Below are positions 57,012 to 64,000 of a stretch of 64,000 nucleotides of DNA, piece by piece (positions within the stretch are counted from its first letter, which is position 1; each line of letters begins with the position of its first letter). The position numbers were made by a program, and so were the translations under genes. The DNA comes from Bizionia argentinensis JUB59. Its GTDB lineage: Bacteria > Bacteroidota > Bacteroidia > Flavobacteriales > Flavobacteriaceae. The stretch spans positions 1 through 64,000 of the forward strand of contig NZ_AFXZ01000034.1 in NCBI RefSeq assembly GCF_000224335.1, written 5' to 3'. Below the pieces are notes generated by a model, which was not told the origin of the DNA, did not search any database, and saw nothing but the letters and a program-made list of their open reading frames with translations.

Positions 57012-58217
57012 TCAATAACTCACCAAATTTTTGGTAATACGTGCCGAAGCAATTTTAGATGCTAAAATGCCTAAAACTGAAATAGTGATAAATACAATTA
57101 GAAAATTTTCTAAATTGATAGCCATCGGGTAGGGCAGAGAAGGTGTAATTTTTACCAATCCAAAGCTTATTTGTGCTTGTACAATTAAATAACCAATAAG
57201 TAGACCAATTAAGCCACCAAAAACGGTCATCAAGGATCCTTGTAAAAAGAAAATCCTACGTATTTCATTTACAGTAGCACCCATATGATATAAGGTGTGC
57301 AAGGTTTTCTTCTTATCCAAAATCATCATAATAATCGTACCAACCACATTAAATAGCGCAATTATTAAAATAAGGGTGAAAATGAGGTAGACGGCCAAAT
57401 TTTCGGTGTTCAGCATCTTGTATAAGGCATCATTTAACTGCTGACTATTTTTTAAAATAACCTTATCCCCTAAAATAGTCGATATGGTTGCTCTTAAATC
57501 GGCCTCACTCACGCCTTCGCGTGATTTGAACTCTATAGCGGTAACTTGATTTTCATTGAAATCTAATAAATGTCGCGCCATAGCAATAGGCGCAAAGACA
57601 TATTTATCATTGATTTCCTCGTTGATATCAAAAACCCCCACATTTATTGCTTTTACGGTGGTAAAAGCTTGTTTAATATCCGTTACCTGGCCTTTTCCGG
57701 GTTTTGGAACGTATAATTCAATGATTTTCCCATAATCCATTACCCCAATATTCAAGCGGTTGGAAATCCCCCAACCCGTAACAATTTGATTACTGTTTTC
57801 CGAAAACCAGCCTCCCAAAGGAATCACCGAATCGATAGAATTTACAGAGTCAAAATGCTCATCCACGCCTTTTATATAGCCACTTGGATAATTTCTACCT
57901 TCAAAAGTTATAAAAACGCGCTCTTCAACAATTTGAGAAAAGGATGCGATATCTGGATGGTTTTGCAATTCGCTTAATTCTTCCGAAGAGATTGTAAACG
58001 ATTTTCCTACGGCAGCTTCGGCTTTTAAATCCGGATCGACTAAAGAGGTGAATTGTAAAGTAAAATCTTTCAAACCCGCAAAACCGGACAAGACTATAAA
58101 TAATGCTAATGCGCCTAAAATGACGCTAATAGCGGCAATAAGTGTGATAAAATTTATAGCATTATTGCTGCTTTTAGAAAGCAAATACCGTTTCGCTATA
58201 TAGAGTGAAAAATTCAT
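57012..58217 (-). CDS. FtsX/LolE-type ABC transporter permease
   Basis: 401 residues with the four-helix arrangement of the FtsX/MacB/LolC family. It has one N-terminal helix (NFITLIAAISVILGALALFI), a large periplasmic domain (about residues 50-270), then three C-terminal helices (VYLIFTLILIIALFNVVGTI, SLMTVFGGLIGLLIGYLIVQ, FLIVFITISVLGILASKIAS). It could be the LolC/E-like lipoprotein-release permease, but the ATPase is not adjacent, so the partner is unknown. Confidence 0.88.
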   Translation of the reverse strand: MNFSLYIAKRYLLSKSSNNAINFITLIAAISVILGALALFIVLSGFAGLKDFTLQFTSLVDPDLKAEAAVGKSFTISSEELSELQNHPDIASFSQIVEERVFITFEGRNYPSGYIKGVDEHFDSVNSIDSVIPLGGWFSENSNQIVTGWGISNRLNIGVMDYGKIIELYVPKPGKGQVTDIKQAFTTVKAINVGVFDINEEINDKYVFAPIAMARHLLDFNENQVTAIEFKSREGVSEADLRATISTILGDKVILKNSQQLNDALYKMLNTENLAVYLIFTLILIIALFNVVGTIIMMILDKKKTLHTLYHMGATVNEIRRIFFLQGSLMTVFGGLIGLLIGYLIVQAQISFGLVKITPSLPYPMAINLENFLIVFITISVLGILASKIASARITKNLVSY

Positions 58218-58282
58218 AAATTACACAGGCTTAAAACAGGTTTTATTAATAAAAACCTATTAATTTCAAGATTTTTAAACCT

Positions 58283-58678
58283 TTAATGTTTTTTTCTCTT
58301 ATCTAAAAGATCTGGATCACTAATAGGATTTTCCGTTCTTTTTAATGATTTTTCAATCCCATCAATATATTCTAATGAATCGTCCACAAAAAACTCTAAT
58401 TGCGGCATACGACGTAATTGATGTCTGGTGCGTTGTGCTAATTCGTGCTTAATAAGTGGCGCGTTAGAGCGGATACCGATAAGTAATTCCTTGGCTTTAT
58501 TATTAGGAAAAATACTTAAATATACTTTGGCAACCGATAAATCGACAGTAACTTTCACTTTAGAAACCGATATTAAAACACCTTGCATACCACCATCATT
58601 AGCAGCTTTTTGAAGGATTTCTACCAGATCACGTTGTAAAACGGATCCGATCTTTTTTTGTCTTTGACTTTCTTCCAT
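58283..58678 (-). CDS. rbfA: Ribosome-binding factor A
   Basis: 131 residues; assists 16S rRNA maturation and 30S assembly. Signatures are QKKIGSVLQRDLVEILQKAA at the start, VSKVKVTVDLSVAKVYLSIF, and the KH-like RTRHQLRRMPQLEFFVDDSL near the end. A -7 box lies 4 nt before the ATG (58683-58690), suggesting a leaderless mRNA. It may share a transcript with the permease 65 nt downstream. Confidence 0.93.
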   Translation of the reverse strand: MEESQRQKKIGSVLQRDLVEILQKAANDGGMQGVLISVSKVKVTVDLSVAKVYLSIFPNNKAKELLIGIRSNAPLIKHELAQRTRHQLRRMPQLEFFVDDSLEYIDGIEKSLKRTENPISDPDLLDKRKKH

Positions 58679-58682
58679 AGGG

Positions 58683-58690
58683 CAAAAATA
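58683..58690 (-). promoter_or_regulatory. -7 promoter box for rbfA
   Basis: The minus strand reads TATTTTTG (TAnnTTTG) followed by CCCT and the ATG, so the mRNA would start at the start codon. Confidence 0.5.
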
Positions 58691-58710
58691 CGCATATTTA
58701 AAGATTATTG

Positions 58711-58718
58711 TATTTTTG
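58711..58718 (+). promoter_or_regulatory. -7 promoter box for the methylmalonyl-CoA epimerase gene
   Basis: TATTTTTG fits TAnnTTTG, 55 nt before the ATG at 58774. It lies back to back with the rbfA promoter. Confidence 0.4.
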
Positions 58719-58773
58719 AAGTTAATAAAATAGTTTTAATTAAAATAGATTTCCGCTTTTGCGGAAAGTAGAC

Positions 58774-59178
58774 ATGAATAAAATTGAACATATAGGTATT
58801 GCCGTTAAAAATTTGGAAGCATCAAACGATTTATTTGCCAAACTTTTTAATGCGCCACATTATAAGGTAGAAGAAGTTGCTAGCGAAGGCGTAAATACGT
58901 CCTTTTTCCAAGTAGGTAGTAATAAAATTGAACTTTTAGAGGCTACGAATCCGGACAGTCCAATTGCTAAATTTATTGAAAAACGTGGCGAAGGCATTCA
59001 TCATATCGCTTTTGATGTGGATGATATTGAGTCTGAAATTGACCGTCTTGAAAAGGAAGGTTTTACGGTTTTAAATAAAGTGCCAAAAAAAGGAGCGGAT
59101 AATAAATTAGTCGCTTTTTTACATCCAAAATCAACAAATAGCGTTTTAATTGAGCTTTGCCAAGAGATAAAGGAATAA
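58774..59178 (+). CDS. mce: Methylmalonyl-CoA epimerase
   Basis: 134 residues, a VOC-fold protein of the propionate/methylmalonyl-CoA pathway. The ATG at 58774 is used because MNKIEHIGIAVKNLEASNDL is the family start; a TTG at 58759 would add five residues. The metal-binding residues are His in IEHIGIAV, His in EGIHHIAFDVDD, and Glu in SVLIELCQ. It is a single gene diverging from rbfA. Confidence 0.92.
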   Translation: MNKIEHIGIAVKNLEASNDLFAKLFNAPHYKVEEVASEGVNTSFFQVGSNKIELLEATNPDSPIAKFIEKRGEGIHHIAFDVDDIESEIDRLEKEGFTVLNKVPKKGADNKLVAFLHPKSTNSVLIELCQEIKE

Positions 59179-59261
59179 AAATACTTTGAGGCTAATAAAA
59201 TATGTAGTAATATTGCACTCTCTTTGAAAAAAGAAAACCAGAAGTTAGCCTTGCGCTAATG

Positions 59262-59335
59262 GGTCCTATAACTCAGCTGGTTAGAGTATCTGACTCATAA
59301 TCAGAAAGTCCCTGGTTCGAGCCCAGGTGGGACCA
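59262..59335 (+). tRNA. tRNA with CAU anticodon, probably tRNA-Ile2
   Basis: Cloverleaf: acceptor GGTCCTA pairs with TGGGACC (one G-T wobble). The D arm is ACTC...GAGT, the anticodon arm TCTGA-CTCATAA-TCAGA with CAT at 59296-59298, the T arm CCTGG-TTCGAGC-CCAGG, and the discriminator A. CCA is not encoded. CAU could be elongator Met, initiator Met or Ile2. The pairs C4-G69 and C5-G68 are those the lysidine synthase TilS prefers in tRNA-Ile2, whereas elongator Met usually has different pairs. Ile2 is favoured but not proven. Confidence 0.85.
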
Positions 59336-59346
59336 CTTTTAAAATC

Positions 59347-59379
59347 AAGCACTTACATATTTAATGTAGGTGCTTTTTT
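59347..59379 (+). terminator. Terminator after the CAU tRNA
   Basis: AAGCACTTACAT and ATGTAGGTGCTT form a 12 bp stem with one wobble, then TTTT. Confidence 0.8.
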
Positions 59380-59738
59380 GTTTCCAGAAACCGCGATATA
59401 AATAATCCATAATTTTTGTTAGCTGCTACTCCCTTCCAAATCAAAACTTGCAATCTTTGATGAAACAAAAAATTATTTTTTTATCAAAAACAAAACCCTG
59501 TTTTCGGGTGTTTTTAAAATATTCGAAACTATTGTAATTACCATGGGTTTTAAAAGCTCAAATACTAGACTAAAATGGAGGTTTTAGATAGGATATAACT
59601 AGATCTTAATCCGTTAAAAAGCTTTGTTTTTCCGTTATTTGGCAGAATTAGGATAATTTTATGATTCTGACGTATTTTTTTCTTCTACCTTTGCGCGTTT
59701 AATTTTAATCAACTTTTTAAGTAAGATATTTTATTGTT
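59380..59738. other. 359 bp intergenic region before the first PAS gene
   Basis: AT-rich; no gene, repeat or RNA was seen. The only recognisable element is the -7 box TACCTTTG at 59686-59693. Confidence 0.5.
59686..59693 (+). promoter_or_regulatory. -7 promoter box for the first PAS gene
   Basis: TACCTTTG is an exact TAnnTTTG element, 45 nt before the ATG. The second PAS gene has the same box. Confidence 0.5.
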
Positions 59739-60293
59739 ATGAGCGAATCAAACAAACACACTTTAATCGACAAGGAAGTTGTGTGGGACAAGAAAAGTAT
59801 TGTCATGAGTAAAACGGACAAGGATGGAAACATTGAATATGCCAATGATACCTTCGTTGAAGTTTCGGGCTATGAGGATTACGAGCTAGTCTCACAGCCT
59901 CATAATATTATTCGTCATCCACACATGCCTAAAGTGATCTTTAAAATTTTATGGGAAAACCTTAAAAACGGTAAAAATTTTCACGGTGTCATCAAGAATT
60001 TAGCCAAATCTGGAAGGTACTATTGGATGATTACCGATTTTGAAATTATTTATAATAATAAGGATGAAATTACAAATTATGTAGCAAAAAGACAAGCGAT
60101 GCCAGAGGATGCTTTGCGTAAACACATCGAGCCTTTGTACACAAAACTGCTTCATATTGAAGAAGTAAGTGGAGTTGATGGTAGTGAAAAGTATTTAAAA
60201 GGCTTTTTAGAAGAAAAGAAAATGACTTACGAAGGATGGGTAAAAAGCAGTGTAGAAAATAAAGGTTTTTTTAATAAGTTATTTGGGAGGTAG
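59739..60293 (+). CDS. Stand-alone Aer-type PAS protein, copy 1
   Basis: 184 residues containing one PAS domain (about residues 20-125) and a helical C-terminal part. The segments TDKDGNIEYANDTFVEVSGY, IIRHPHMPKVIFKILWENLK and NGKNFHGVIKNLAKSGRYYW match the Aer/CheA-associated PAS pattern (RHPDMPK...LW...G...GxVKN..K.G.YYW), which in Aer binds FAD and senses redox state. There is no output domain. It ends ENKGFFNKLFGR. A near-identical gene lies 356 nt downstream. Confidence 0.8.
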   Translation: MSESNKHTLIDKEVVWDKKSIVMSKTDKDGNIEYANDTFVEVSGYEDYELVSQPHNIIRHPHMPKVIFKILWENLKNGKNFHGVIKNLAKSGRYYWMITDFEIIYNNKDEITNYVAKRQAMPEDALRKHIEPLYTKLLHIEEVSGVDGSEKYLKGFLEEKKMTYEGWVKSSVENKGFFNKLFGR

Positions 60294-60389
60294 ATTTAAT
60301 TTTTAATTAACATTAAAAAGAATCTATAACCTAGAATAAAAACATCCAATGCTTAATGATTCTTACAGGTTATTAAGGAATAAAAATAG

Positions 60390-60425
60390 AAAAAGCTGAA
60401 CAACGATTATTGTTCAGCTTTTTTA
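60390..60425 (+). terminator. Terminator after the first PAS gene
   Basis: AAAAGCTGAACA and TGTTCAGCTTTT pair perfectly over 12 bp with an 8 nt loop, followed by T residues. It overlaps the end of the small minus-strand ORF. Confidence 0.85.
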
Positions 60426-60557
60426 TTTGCCTCGTTTTCTTTTCAGCTTCTCTTCGATATGTAAAGTGGAAATTTTAGAAGTTATAGTGCTTACATGTAT
60501 GTTGAAATGCTGGTATATAAATAAAGCTGCTATCAAGATTAATCCGATTAAAAGCAT
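60423..60557 (-). CDS. Possible 44-residue membrane protein
   Basis: ATG at 60557, stop at 60423. The protein has one hydrophobic helix at the N-terminus (MLLIGLILIAALFIYQHF) and then a polar, basic tail ending KLKRKRGK, the layout of small single-pass membrane proteins. It lies opposite in direction between the two PAS genes; its stop falls within the terminator. No Shine-Dalgarno sequence or homologue is known to me, so it may be chance. Confidence 0.4.
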   Translation of the reverse strand: MLLIGLILIAALFIYQHFNIHVSTITSKISTLHIEEKLKRKRGK

Positions 60558-60616
60558 ATTTTTTCGTCATACGACATAATTAAGCCATATTTTTCTTGAA
60601 AAATCTTTTAATTCAG

Positions 60617-60624
60617 TACCTTTG
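60617..60624 (+). promoter_or_regulatory. Promoter for the second PAS gene
   Basis: TACCTTTG is an exact -7 box and TTG at 60596-60598 lies 18 nt upstream as -33, 25 nt before the ATG. Confidence 0.6.
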
Positions 60625-60649
60625 CACGAGAAATTAAAATAATAATATT

Positions 60650-61207
60650 ATGAATGAAGAATTGAACAAACGTACCATCATTGACAAAGAAGTTGTGTGG
60701 GACAAAAAAAGTACGGTCTTAAGTAAAACGGATAAGTTCGGCAGCATTGAATACGCAAATGATGTCTTTGTGGAAGTTTCTGGTTATGAAGATTATGAAC
60801 TTGTTTCACAGCCTCATAGTATTATTCGTCATCCAGATATGCCAAAAGTGATTTTTAAAGTGTTGTGGGAAAACCTAAATGAAGGTAAAAATTTCCATGC
60901 CGTTGTTAAAAATCTAGCAAAATCTGGTAGGTATTATTGGATGATTACCGATTTTGAAATTATTTATAATAATAAAGATGAGATTACAAATTATATAGCT
61001 AAAAGACACGCTATGCCAGAAAAGGCATTAAAAAAACACATTGAACCATTATACACAAAACTGCTTCATATAGAAGAGGTAGGTGGTGTTGAGGCCAGTG
61101 AAAAATATTTAAAAGGCTTTTTAGAAGAAAAGAAAATGACTTACGATAGTTGGGTTAGAAGTAGTGTTGAAAGCAAAGGTTTTTTTAGTAAATTATTTGG
61201 AAGATAA
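60650..61207 (+). CDS. Stand-alone Aer-type PAS protein, copy 2
   Basis: 185 residues, aligning over its whole length with copy 1 (most residues identical, including KNLAKSGRYYWMITDFEIIY and the ending GFFSKLFGR). Differences are mostly conservative (HSIIRHPDMPK, HAVVKNLAKSG). The C-terminal FFxKLFGR motif is conserved in both, so it is probably functional and may contact a partner. Each copy has its own promoter and terminator, so the pair is a recent tandem duplication with independent expression. Confidence 0.8.
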   Translation: MNEELNKRTIIDKEVVWDKKSTVLSKTDKFGSIEYANDVFVEVSGYEDYELVSQPHSIIRHPDMPKVIFKVLWENLNEGKNFHAVVKNLAKSGRYYWMITDFEIIYNNKDEITNYIAKRHAMPEKALKKHIEPLYTKLLHIEEVGGVEASEKYLKGFLEEKKMTYDSWVRSSVESKGFFSKLFGR

Positions 61208-61296
61208 CCGCTGTTTTTTAGAGTAAACCAACTTTACAATATGAATTTCTAGTTCTAAATAAGAACTAAAGAATATTATAGAACTAAATTAACTGA

Positions 61297-61332
61297 AGCT
61301 GAACAATGACATCCATTGTTCGGCTTTTTTGT
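61297..61332 (+). terminator. Terminator after the second PAS gene
   Basis: AGCTGAACAATG and CATTGTTCGGCT form a 12 bp stem with one wobble, then TTTTTT. It resembles the terminator after copy 1, as expected for a duplication. Confidence 0.85.
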
Positions 61333-61438
61333 TTAATGCAAAGAATATCAAGTATTTTCATCCAGTTCCCTAATTTTTTAAAATACATTAACCGAAATTA
61401 TCATGGTAAACCGTTACTAAACGCAAACACTGATATAT

Positions 61439-61446
61439 TAGTTTTG
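61439..61446 (+). promoter_or_regulatory. -7 promoter box for the 229-residue gene
   Basis: TAGTTTTG fits TAnnTTTG, 25 nt upstream of the ATG. Confidence 0.45.
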
Positions 61447-61471
61447 TGGTAAAAGCAAAATAAATAATATT

Positions 61472-62161
61472 ATGGATTTTAAAACAATGATACAATTACC
61501 TGTACTAGAAATTAGTCAGGTTTTAAAAATACTTCAAGAGATTTCGGATAAAGAAAGAGCACAGGAAAAACCAAATATGCCTAAAGTTATTATAAGTACC
61601 CAAACTGGAAATGTATCGGGTTACTTTGTAAATTATGATATTGATAAAAATGTGGTTTTATTGTGCAATTGGTATGAAAATAATGCCGAATTACAATACA
61701 TTCAATTTCACTCCATTTCTTCAATCTGTATAGGGAATGTCCATAATTATATATATCTTTTATCTGATGGTAAAATACCTTTTACGCCTTCAGAAAGTGA
61801 CATCCCGACGATGCTTCAGCTTAAAAAAGAAATTAAAAATCTAGAATTAGATTTTCAAAGTGCTCTAGAAAATGAGATTGCTGTCACTTTTAAATACGAT
61901 GAAATTCCAGATAACACGTCAAAGTATTATGCATTAAAAGTATTAAATGCATTAAATGAAACTATAAATAGTATCGCTACCAACAATTTGTCTAAAGAAG
62001 CGTTTAACGCTGTAATTGCTAACGTAATCTTTAAGTTTGGAGACGTCAATAAGGTAACGCTAGAAAAGGATACTCTTCTTATTTCTTTTAATATTTCTAA
62101 AGGATGGAAAAGTGTCTCTTTAAAATCTGAATTACAAGATTTAATAGAAAAATGTTTATAA
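61472..62161 (+). CDS. Hypothetical 229-residue protein
   Basis: Not recognised. Cytosolic; no signal peptide or membrane segment. The N-terminal half has alternating strands (PKVIISTQTGNVSGYFVNYD, VVLLCNWYENNAELQYIQFH) like a small beta-sandwich. The C-terminal half is helical (YYALKVLNALNETINSIATN). It is a single gene between terminators. Confidence 0.65.
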   Translation: MDFKTMIQLPVLEISQVLKILQEISDKERAQEKPNMPKVIISTQTGNVSGYFVNYDIDKNVVLLCNWYENNAELQYIQFHSISSICIGNVHNYIYLLSDGKIPFTPSESDIPTMLQLKKEIKNLELDFQSALENEIAVTFKYDEIPDNTSKYYALKVLNALNETINSIATNNLSKEAFNAVIANVIFKFGDVNKVTLEKDTLLISFNISKGWKSVSLKSELQDLIEKCL

Positions 62162-62186
62162 TCCCGAACGTTATTAAACATAATAG

Positions 62187-62218
62187 AAAAGGAAAGCCTA
62201 TTAAGCTTTCCTTTTTTC
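62187..62218. terminator. Bidirectional terminator between two hypothetical genes
   Basis: AAAAGGAAAGC and GCTTTCCTTTT pair perfectly over 11 bp, flanked by A- and T-runs. Confidence 0.8.
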
Positions 62219-62249
62219 TTGATATGAAGACGTTAGTATCTTTACAGCA

Positions 62250-62645
62250 TTATAAGTTATTCTCTAAATATTCACGTATTACAGTATCTGTAAAAAAGCC
62301 ACTATGATGACCTCCCCAACAAGCTGTAAGCGAAAATACGCCAGCTTCTAACTTTAGCTCTTTCTTATCTTCAGCACCTTCATTTGGAATACAATAAACC
62401 TCTATAGAGTTAACGCTTTCTTGAATAGCTTCTTTACCCATGTCATCTTTGCAAACCTCTTTTAAACCATCTGTAAGACGTTGTAAACATACACTTGGTA
62501 CGAATTTTATAAAATCCATTTCAAAAGTATCCCAGTTAATGTTTATAGGCAATTCTTTACCCACAACCTCATTAATTTCTTTTTGGTAATCTCCTAAATA
62601 TTGATCTTCAATTGCTTTTGCTGCTTTTCTTTCTTGTAGTCCCAT
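62250..62645 (-). CDS. Hypothetical 131-residue protein
   Basis: Not recognised. Acidic cytosolic protein; MGLQERKAAKAIEDQYLGDY at the start and SLTACWGGHHSGFFTDTVIR near the end. Three Cys are present without a zinc pattern. It is convergent with the 229-residue gene. A -7 box on the minus strand (TATCTTTG, 62674-62681) is 29 nt upstream. Confidence 0.65.
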   Translation of the reverse strand: MGLQERKAAKAIEDQYLGDYQKEINEVVGKELPININWDTFEMDFIKFVPSVCLQRLTDGLKEVCKDDMGKEAIQESVNSIEVYCIPNEGAEDKKELKLEAGVFSLTACWGGHHSGFFTDTVIREYLENNL

Positions 62646-62673
62646 TGTGTGTTTTTAAGTATTATTTATAAAT

Positions 62674-62681
62674 CAAAGATA
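62674..62681 (-). promoter_or_regulatory. -7 promoter box for the 131-residue gene
   Basis: The minus strand reads TATCTTTG (TAnnTTTG), 29 nt upstream of the ATG at 62645. Confidence 0.5.
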
Positions 62682-62795
62682 TTATAAGGTCGTGCTGTAA
62701 AAACACCTCATTTACGTGAATATATAAACTCACTGAATTCAGTGAGGGGTTTATTGGCTCTTAAATTTTATATTTCGTTATTAAAATAGTTAGTA

Positions 62796-63782
62796 ATGAA
62801 AATTATAATTTTATCAGGTATATGTATGCTTATTCTACTTCTTGTAACAACGGGATGTGCAAGATTAGCAGGAGGTGTTTCTAAAAAGAAAGCAGCATCC
62901 AATTTAGAAGCGTACTTGCAAAGAGAGTATAAGGGGAAACTTACGTTTAGTGATTTAAATCGATTTTTTAATGCCGCAACTATGAACCCTAATATGTTTA
63001 CTGTTCTTATTTATGATAAACAGATACCTGAAGTTGAGTTTTACACACGTATTGATGTTAAAAAGATTTTAATAAATGATACGCTATACACTACAGAAAA
63101 TTTAACTTTTAATGATTTATATAAAGAAGCGGTAAAGCGTTACGAAACAAAGCAAGCCATTAGAGCTGATTTTAAAAATGAAATTCCTGAAATAGATTTT
63201 ACACTAGGAACGATTTATTTGAATTTTAATGATGATTTGAGTCCTGAAAATTTAGAAAATGTAATCACAAGATTTATAGACAGATTAAACCAATCTTTTG
63301 AAGAATTGAATGACGCATACAAATTTAACATACTGATTAAGACACCAGATTACCCTGAAGGTTTTATAGATGTTCCATTGGAAGTTGATGATAATAAGTG
63401 GCATGCAGAACCGTTTATGTTATCTGAAAATTTTGGAGGTTTCGAAGCCTTAAAAACTAAAATAGAAATACGTTTACAAGCTAAATTAGATAGCTCTTAT
63501 CCTCATTTTAAAATTAATATGTACAAAAAAGTATATTTAGATAAATCTTCTTTATCCAAAGGTGCTTGGGTGCAATACCTAGATGATAAAAGAGTAGTCA
63601 ATAATGATAAGGGAAAATATGTAAATCCGCAAAAAGGAATTTATGTAACTTATTTCGATTTAGAATCTGAATTTATTTATCGTGGTGAAATGTTAACGGA
63701 AGAAAATGATAAAACCTCTTATGAAACGGAATTAAGGCGCATAATAGAAGCTATTGAAGAGGAAGGTATAAGAGCTAATTAA
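62796..63782 (+). CDS. Hypothetical 328-residue lipoprotein
   Basis: Lipoprotein signal MKIIILSGICMLILLLVTTG with Cys21. The mature part is polar and strand-rich (EFYTRIDVKKILINDTLYTT, AKLDSSYPHFKINMYKKVYL). No known domain was recognised. It is a single gene ending just before a strong terminator. Confidence 0.65.
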   Translation: MKIIILSGICMLILLLVTTGCARLAGGVSKKKAASNLEAYLQREYKGKLTFSDLNRFFNAATMNPNMFTVLIYDKQIPEVEFYTRIDVKKILINDTLYTTENLTFNDLYKEAVKRYETKQAIRADFKNEIPEIDFTLGTIYLNFNDDLSPENLENVITRFIDRLNQSFEELNDAYKFNILIKTPDYPEGFIDVPLEVDDNKWHAEPFMLSENFGGFEALKTKIEIRLQAKLDSSYPHFKINMYKKVYLDKSSLSKGAWVQYLDDKRVVNNDKGKYVNPQKGIYVTYFDLESEFIYRGEMLTEENDKTSYETELRRIIEAIEEEGIRAN

Positions 63783-63817
63783 CCGAGTTTACTTATATTT
63801 TTTTGCCAAAAATAAAG

Positions 63818-63858
63818 CGGCTAGAGTTTTTAAGCGCCCAAACTCTAGCCGTTTTTTT
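63818..63858. terminator. Bidirectional terminator before the LuxR-type gene
   Basis: CGGCTAGAGTTT and AAACTCTAGCCG pair perfectly over 12 bp with a 10 nt loop, then seven T residues. It serves the lipoprotein gene and the convergent regulator. Confidence 0.85.
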
Positions 63859-63859
63859 A

Positions 63860-64000
63860 TTAATCAAAAAGTCCAGACTCTATGGCGTATTTTACAGCTC
63901 CGGTAGTGGTTTTGGATCCGGTTTTTAGAAGAATATTTTTTCGATGTGTTTCAACAGTATTTACCGAGATAAAAAGTTTTTTTGAAATTTCTTTAGAGGT
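63860..64000 (-). CDS. LuxR-type response regulator, 3' end only
   Basis: 46 residues and a stop are visible; the start is beyond the window edge. The text TSKEISKKLFISVNTVETHR and KNILLKTGSKTTTGAVKYAI is the LuxR/NarL-type helix-turn-helix DNA-binding domain (normally SxKEIAxxLxxSxxTVxxHRxNI). The missing part is probably a receiver domain. Confidence 0.85.
   Translation of the reverse strand, partial: TSKEISKKLFISVNTVETHRKNILLKTGSKTTTGAVKYAIESGLFD

Overview
The window is a 64 kb chromosomal stretch of an AT-rich marine-type member of the Flavobacteriaceae (Bacteroidota). The evidence is the gene repertoire (DUF4837, DUF4175, GLPGLI and OMP_b-brl_3-type outer-membrane proteins, head-GIN protein, Bacteroidota-type GlnRS), promoters of the Bacteroidota -33 TTG / -7 TAnnTTTG type, few Shine-Dalgarno sequences, and lipoproteins with short signal peptides ending in a cysteine. 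No phage, insertion sequence or CRISPR array was seen. Most of the content is housekeeping.

Left part (0-28 kb), mostly minus strand: DUF4837 lipoprotein, LysM lytic transglycosylase, pgk, holB (+), OmpH/Skp, a methyltransferase, mnmG, ybeY, DUF4175 protein, gltX (+), an outer-membrane barrel, an SPFH protein (+), an acetyltransferase, a TPM protein, glnS, zinc ribbon plus folB (+), tRNA-Cys, a LysE-type exporter, a GIN protein and rnr. mnmG is flanked by two palindromes that fit the ParB-binding parS consensus, and a weaker match lies in the transglycosylase gene. Between rnr (-) and rpiB (+) lies a 1.3 kb AT-rich gap with a perfect DnaA box and several near matches. Together with mnmG and parS this makes it a candidate replication origin. 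The same gap carries a decayed fragment of a secreted-protein gene.

Middle part (29-45 kb): rpiB, a CDF metal exporter, a small lipoprotein and a GNAT protein (+). These are followed by a minus-strand block of OmpA-like protein, S41 protease, rnpA, M1 peptidase, S8 protease and metallo-hydrolase, then DUF202 and two ion transporters (+), and lepA (-).

Right part (45-64 kb): two large OMP_b-brl_3-like outer-membrane proteins. The second ends a small locus of a 78-residue secreted peptide, a GLPGLI protein and a broken second GLPGLI gene, and is the most plausible poorly described system here. Then come a PD40 lipoprotein, an M28 peptidase, a PH-like membrane protein, a TTG-started dusB between two related ~140 bp repeats, an FtsX-type permease, rbfA, methylmalonyl-CoA epimerase, a CAU tRNA (probably Ile2), two nearly identical stand-alone Aer-type PAS proteins with a hidden 44-codon membrane ORF between them, three hypothetical genes, and the 3' end of a LuxR-type regulator cut by the window edge.

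Repeats and control: a 33 bp perfect palindrome occurs twice (23.6 and 43.1 kb). A 17 bp inverted repeat of form TTACGGnnAAACCGTAA occurs twice around the 45-48 kb outer-membrane protein gene. Strong rho-independent terminators separate most units. Several housekeeping genes have a -7 box only 4-7 nt before the start codon, suggesting leaderless mRNAs.
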